Of a stretch of 6,036 nt of DNA, positions 5,422 to 6,036 are shown one piece after another. The notes beneath the pieces are model-generated. The model worked only from the letters and a program-made list of their open reading frames with translations, ran no database searches and was not told where the DNA came from. Source of the DNA: Glaciimonas sp. GTDB lineage: Bacteria > Pseudomonadota > Gammaproteobacteria > Burkholderiales > Burkholderiaceae. The position numbers were made by a program, and so were the translations under genes. The stretch's first letter is position 1. The number at the start of each line of letters is the position of its first letter. The DNA lies in assembly GCA_014377145.1 (NCBI GenBank), contig JACMQE010000013.1:1-6036 (forward strand). Reading direction: 5' to 3'.

Positions 5422-5781
5422 TGGTGGAGGCGGCGGGAATCGAACCCGCGTCCGCAAGACCTCTACAGACAGTTCTACATACTTAGTGTTGTCATTTTAT
5501 TTAACCCAACCGATGCGGACATACACGCTTCGTTCAGGCGAGTTACCTTAATTTAACTTTTAGCCAAGTAACCCGACTTAAAGCGATTCCCTGTATATGA
5601 CTCCACAGCTGTTTCCAGCCCACTCCAGAGACAAAATGGTGTAGAGAAAAGCGCTATTAAGCGACTTTTAAGAAAGTATCTTCGTTTGCAGTTAGATATT
5701 TTCTGGTTGTATTTACGAGGTAGCCAGCCCTCGGTATGCCCTGCGCTGCTTTGTAACCCACGTCGAAACCAGGTCACCCCC
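5422..5781 (-). ncRNA. ssrA: Transfer-messenger RNA (tmRNA), complete
   Basis: tmRNA rescues ribosomes stalled on broken messages and adds a degradation tag to the unfinished protein, working with SmpB. The mature 5' end GGGGGUG (5781-5775) pairs with CGCCUCC before the encoded ACCA end (5422). The D-like box GGUUUCGACG and the T-arm (CGGGUUCGAUUCCCG) are intact. The resume codon GCA at 5689-5687 begins the tag, ending at tandem stops TAA TAG. Downstream pseudoknot blocks contain GGGUUACUUGGC and UAAGGUAACUC, and the AAGUAUGUAGAAC box precedes the T-arm. The one-piece 360-base length is normal. The sequence resembles betaproteobacterial tmRNAs such as that of Neisseria. This is the only clearly intact recognised gene in the window, as expected for a housekeeping RNA. 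Confidence 0.98.
5657..5689 (-). CDS. tmRNA tag peptide reading frame (ANEDTFLKVA)
   Basis: Within ssrA, GCA AAC GAA GAT ACT TTC TTA AAA GTC GCT TAA (as codons) encodes ANEDTFLKVA, followed directly by a second stop, TAG (5656-5654). The start is set by alignment with the E. coli resume site (GCAAACGA). The common beta/gamma tags end ALAA; here the end is LKVA, so the last four residues, the ClpX/ClpA recognition end, differ. Proteases tolerate tags ending in LVA or similar, so it can still be a degradation signal. Confidence 0.85.
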   Translation of the reverse strand, partial: ANEDTFLKVA

Positions 5782-5793
5782 GAACAGGAATCT

Positions 5794-5828
5794 ATTGTAG
5801 CGCAATTTTGCAGGTCCTAGTAACTAGG
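5794..5828 (-). promoter_or_regulatory. Probable ssrA promoter with an overlapping palindrome
   Basis: TACAAT at 5799-5794 is a good -10 element about 13 bases before the mature 5' end, leaving room for a short leader removed by RNase P. No strong -35 is seen; TTACTA with an 18-base spacer is the best match. A perfect 6+1+6 palindrome CCTAGTAACTAGG (5816-5828) covers the -35 position and could be an operator. Confidence 0.55.
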
Positions 5829-6036
5829 TAATACAAAGAGAGTGTAAGGTGAACTTGTTGATCAATAGTTTTATTATTACCAGAGCCGTACCTAGCACTG
5901 CAGGCTTAATTTATGCCTAACTACATCAAAAATAAATTTCTAATATAGGAAATGGATCTCGTTTTATTAAGGCATATTGCCATATAAAAAGCGGTTAGCT
6001 TTTTCAGAACTGTGTTTACATTCTGGTTTTTAAGGA
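5829..6036. other. Intergenic DNA upstream of ssrA, nothing identified
   Basis: AT-rich sequence with stops in all frames at short intervals. No open frame, RNA gene or strong hairpin is visible on either strand. Confidence 0.5.

Noticed and set aside
5553..5777. A 74-residue minus-strand frame.
   Set aside because: It lies wholly inside the tmRNA gene and is not translated as such; only the tag frame is used.

Overview
The window is a stretch of broken mobile-element genes lying against an intact tmRNA gene (ssrA, 5422-5781, minus strand). The ssrA sequence (start GGGGGTGACC, GGTTTCGACG box, GTATGTAGAAC block near the 3' end) looks betaproteobacterial to me. The DNA is moderate in GC, clearly richer on the left (about 350-3100) than on the right (about 3130-6036). 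The density of single-base lesions suggests a genome losing selection, for example a host-restricted lineage, or a locally abandoned element. The species cannot be named from this sequence.

Layout. 1-187: start of a tyrosine recombinase (phage integrase), minus strand, running off the left edge. 188-343: broken excisionase-like gene. 348-586: two tiny overlapping phage genes, the second cut by an amber codon. 602-about 2769: pseudogene of a large Toprim primase/helicase of the prophage and integrative-element type, minus strand. Its frame is kept over long stretches but interrupted by two amber codons, two opal codons, three single-base shifts and an internal deletion; its N-terminal region is missing. 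2774-3061: plus-strand 26-codon gene coupled to a frameshifted DksA/TraR-type zinc-finger gene, with a terminator at 3101-3122. 3062-3530: mostly non-coding, with a nested inverted repeat and a second terminator. 3531-5111: adjacent minus-strand pair, a HipA-like kinase and a HIRAN-type partner, both pseudogenes. 5232-5399: a 55-codon unidentified reading frame just beyond the 3' end of ssrA. 5782-6036: ssrA promoter region and otherwise featureless DNA.

How it fits together. Integrase, excisionase, small early proteins, primase/helicase and a TraR-like regulator are the integration, replication and control block of a prophage or integrative element. The 3' end of ssrA is a classical attachment site for such elements, and accessory genes begin directly there. 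Whether the HipA-like/HIRAN pair is cargo of the same element or host DNA cannot be decided here.

The most striking signal is the pattern of lesions. In eight positions an amber or opal codon interrupts a frame whose protein continues recognisably on the far side. All four opal codons sit where I expect tryptophan, and the four amber codons sit where glutamine or glutamate would fit. All but the Glu-to-amber option are single C-to-T or G-to-A changes. With at least seven single-base frame changes, this reads as pseudogene decay and not as an altered genetic code. Family comparisons are from memory; no database search was run.
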